Shown: positions 29,776 through 29,811 of the stretch, one piece after another
Position numbering within the stretch: the stretch's first letter is position 1
Layout of the letters: every line of letters starts with the position of its first letter
From: a virus
Length of the DNA: 29,811 nucleotides
Virus record (IMG/VR): IMGVR_UViG_3300020187_000144
Coordinates: 1-29,811 of that record
Strand: one strand, 5' to 3'
The notes under the pieces: generated by a model
What the model was told of the DNA's origin: nothing
The model's input: only the letters and a program-made list of their open reading frames with translations
Databases searched by the model: none
Made by a program: the position numbers and the translations under genes

Positions 29776-29811
29776 ATGACTTACACATTTGGAATAGAAA
29801 TAGAAACAAGC
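29776..29811 (+). CDS. Start of an amidoligase-like gene (cut by window)
   Basis: Only 12 codons are visible, MTYTFGIEIETS. The F-G-x-E-I-E-T signature at the extreme N-terminus is typical of the phage amidoligase_2 family (glutamine synthetase-like fold), where the glutamates bind metal. Such enzymes form amide bonds with peptide or amine substrates. Ribosome site AAAAGG and the TTCTAGTAAA leader support this start. The GGACT gene at 25769-26170 is its known genomic companion. Certainty is limited by the short visible part. Confidence 0.5.
   Translation, partial: MTYTFGIEIETS

Overview
The window reads as part of a lytic, tailed double-stranded DNA phage, most likely podovirus-like and from an alphaproteobacterial (probably marine) host. 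That reading rests on a GTA-type 3-TM holin beside a GH108 endolysin, a P22 gp10-like tail hub followed by very large Gly/Ala-rich ejection-type proteins with no tail tube or tape measure, and a Sak4/SSB/primase-helicase replication set. Host and morphology are inference. No integrase, CI-like repressor, tRNA, IS element or CRISPR array was seen. Both ends of the window cut genes.

Layout. (1) 1-2136, rightward: a secreted protein cut by the window edge, a membrane coiled-coil protein, an EF-hand membrane protein, holin and endolysin, almost all overlapping. (2) 2247-12144, rightward: tail hub-like protein, two small proteins and four large virion/ejection candidates. (3) 12141-12371, leftward: a lone ribbon-helix-helix regulator. 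(4) 12390-20546, rightward: DUF1064 nuclease, Sak4 ATPase, SSB-like protein, a structured RNA leader, DEAH helicase with zinc ribbon, Fe-S PD-(D/E)XK nuclease, TOPRIM primase-helicase, DUF3846 protein and a small HTH protein. No DNA polymerase lies in the window.

(5) 20543-27291, leftward: a prion-like Q/P/G/Y-rich protein, then a tightly overlapping operon with a C5-cytosine methyltransferase carrying an overprinted second ORF, a Fis-type HTH protein and several genes of 23-48 codons. After a terminator-bounded spacer holding a candidate small RNA, a second leftward operon carries a Myb/SANT-like protein and a gamma-glutamylcyclotransferase (GGACT). (6) 27292-27713, divergent spacer: three copies of a 28-bp element, two of them in inverted orientation to each other, plus further ACGTCA sites, resembling an iteron origin, and a C6/G7/C6 structural switch. 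(7) 27714-29811, rightward: terminase small subunit, about 800 bp without genes carrying eight palindromic TTGTTCGGG sites, two small genes, GC-rich direct repeats, and the first 12 codons of a probable amidoligase.

Three regulatory signatures tie the window together. An operator-like palindrome (ideal core CCCGAACAATTGTTCGGG) occurs as an eight-copy array and singly at several promoters. A leader element TTCTAG(T/C)AAA recurs just upstream of the ribosome site of at least six transcription-unit heads, usually just after a good sigma70 promoter. Two intergenic structured RNAs are predicted: a hairpin plus H-type pseudoknot before the helicase, and a free-standing small RNA of about 92 nt with its own promoter and terminator. 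GGACT and the amidoligase-like start suggest a phage peptide or cell-wall amide-modification system.
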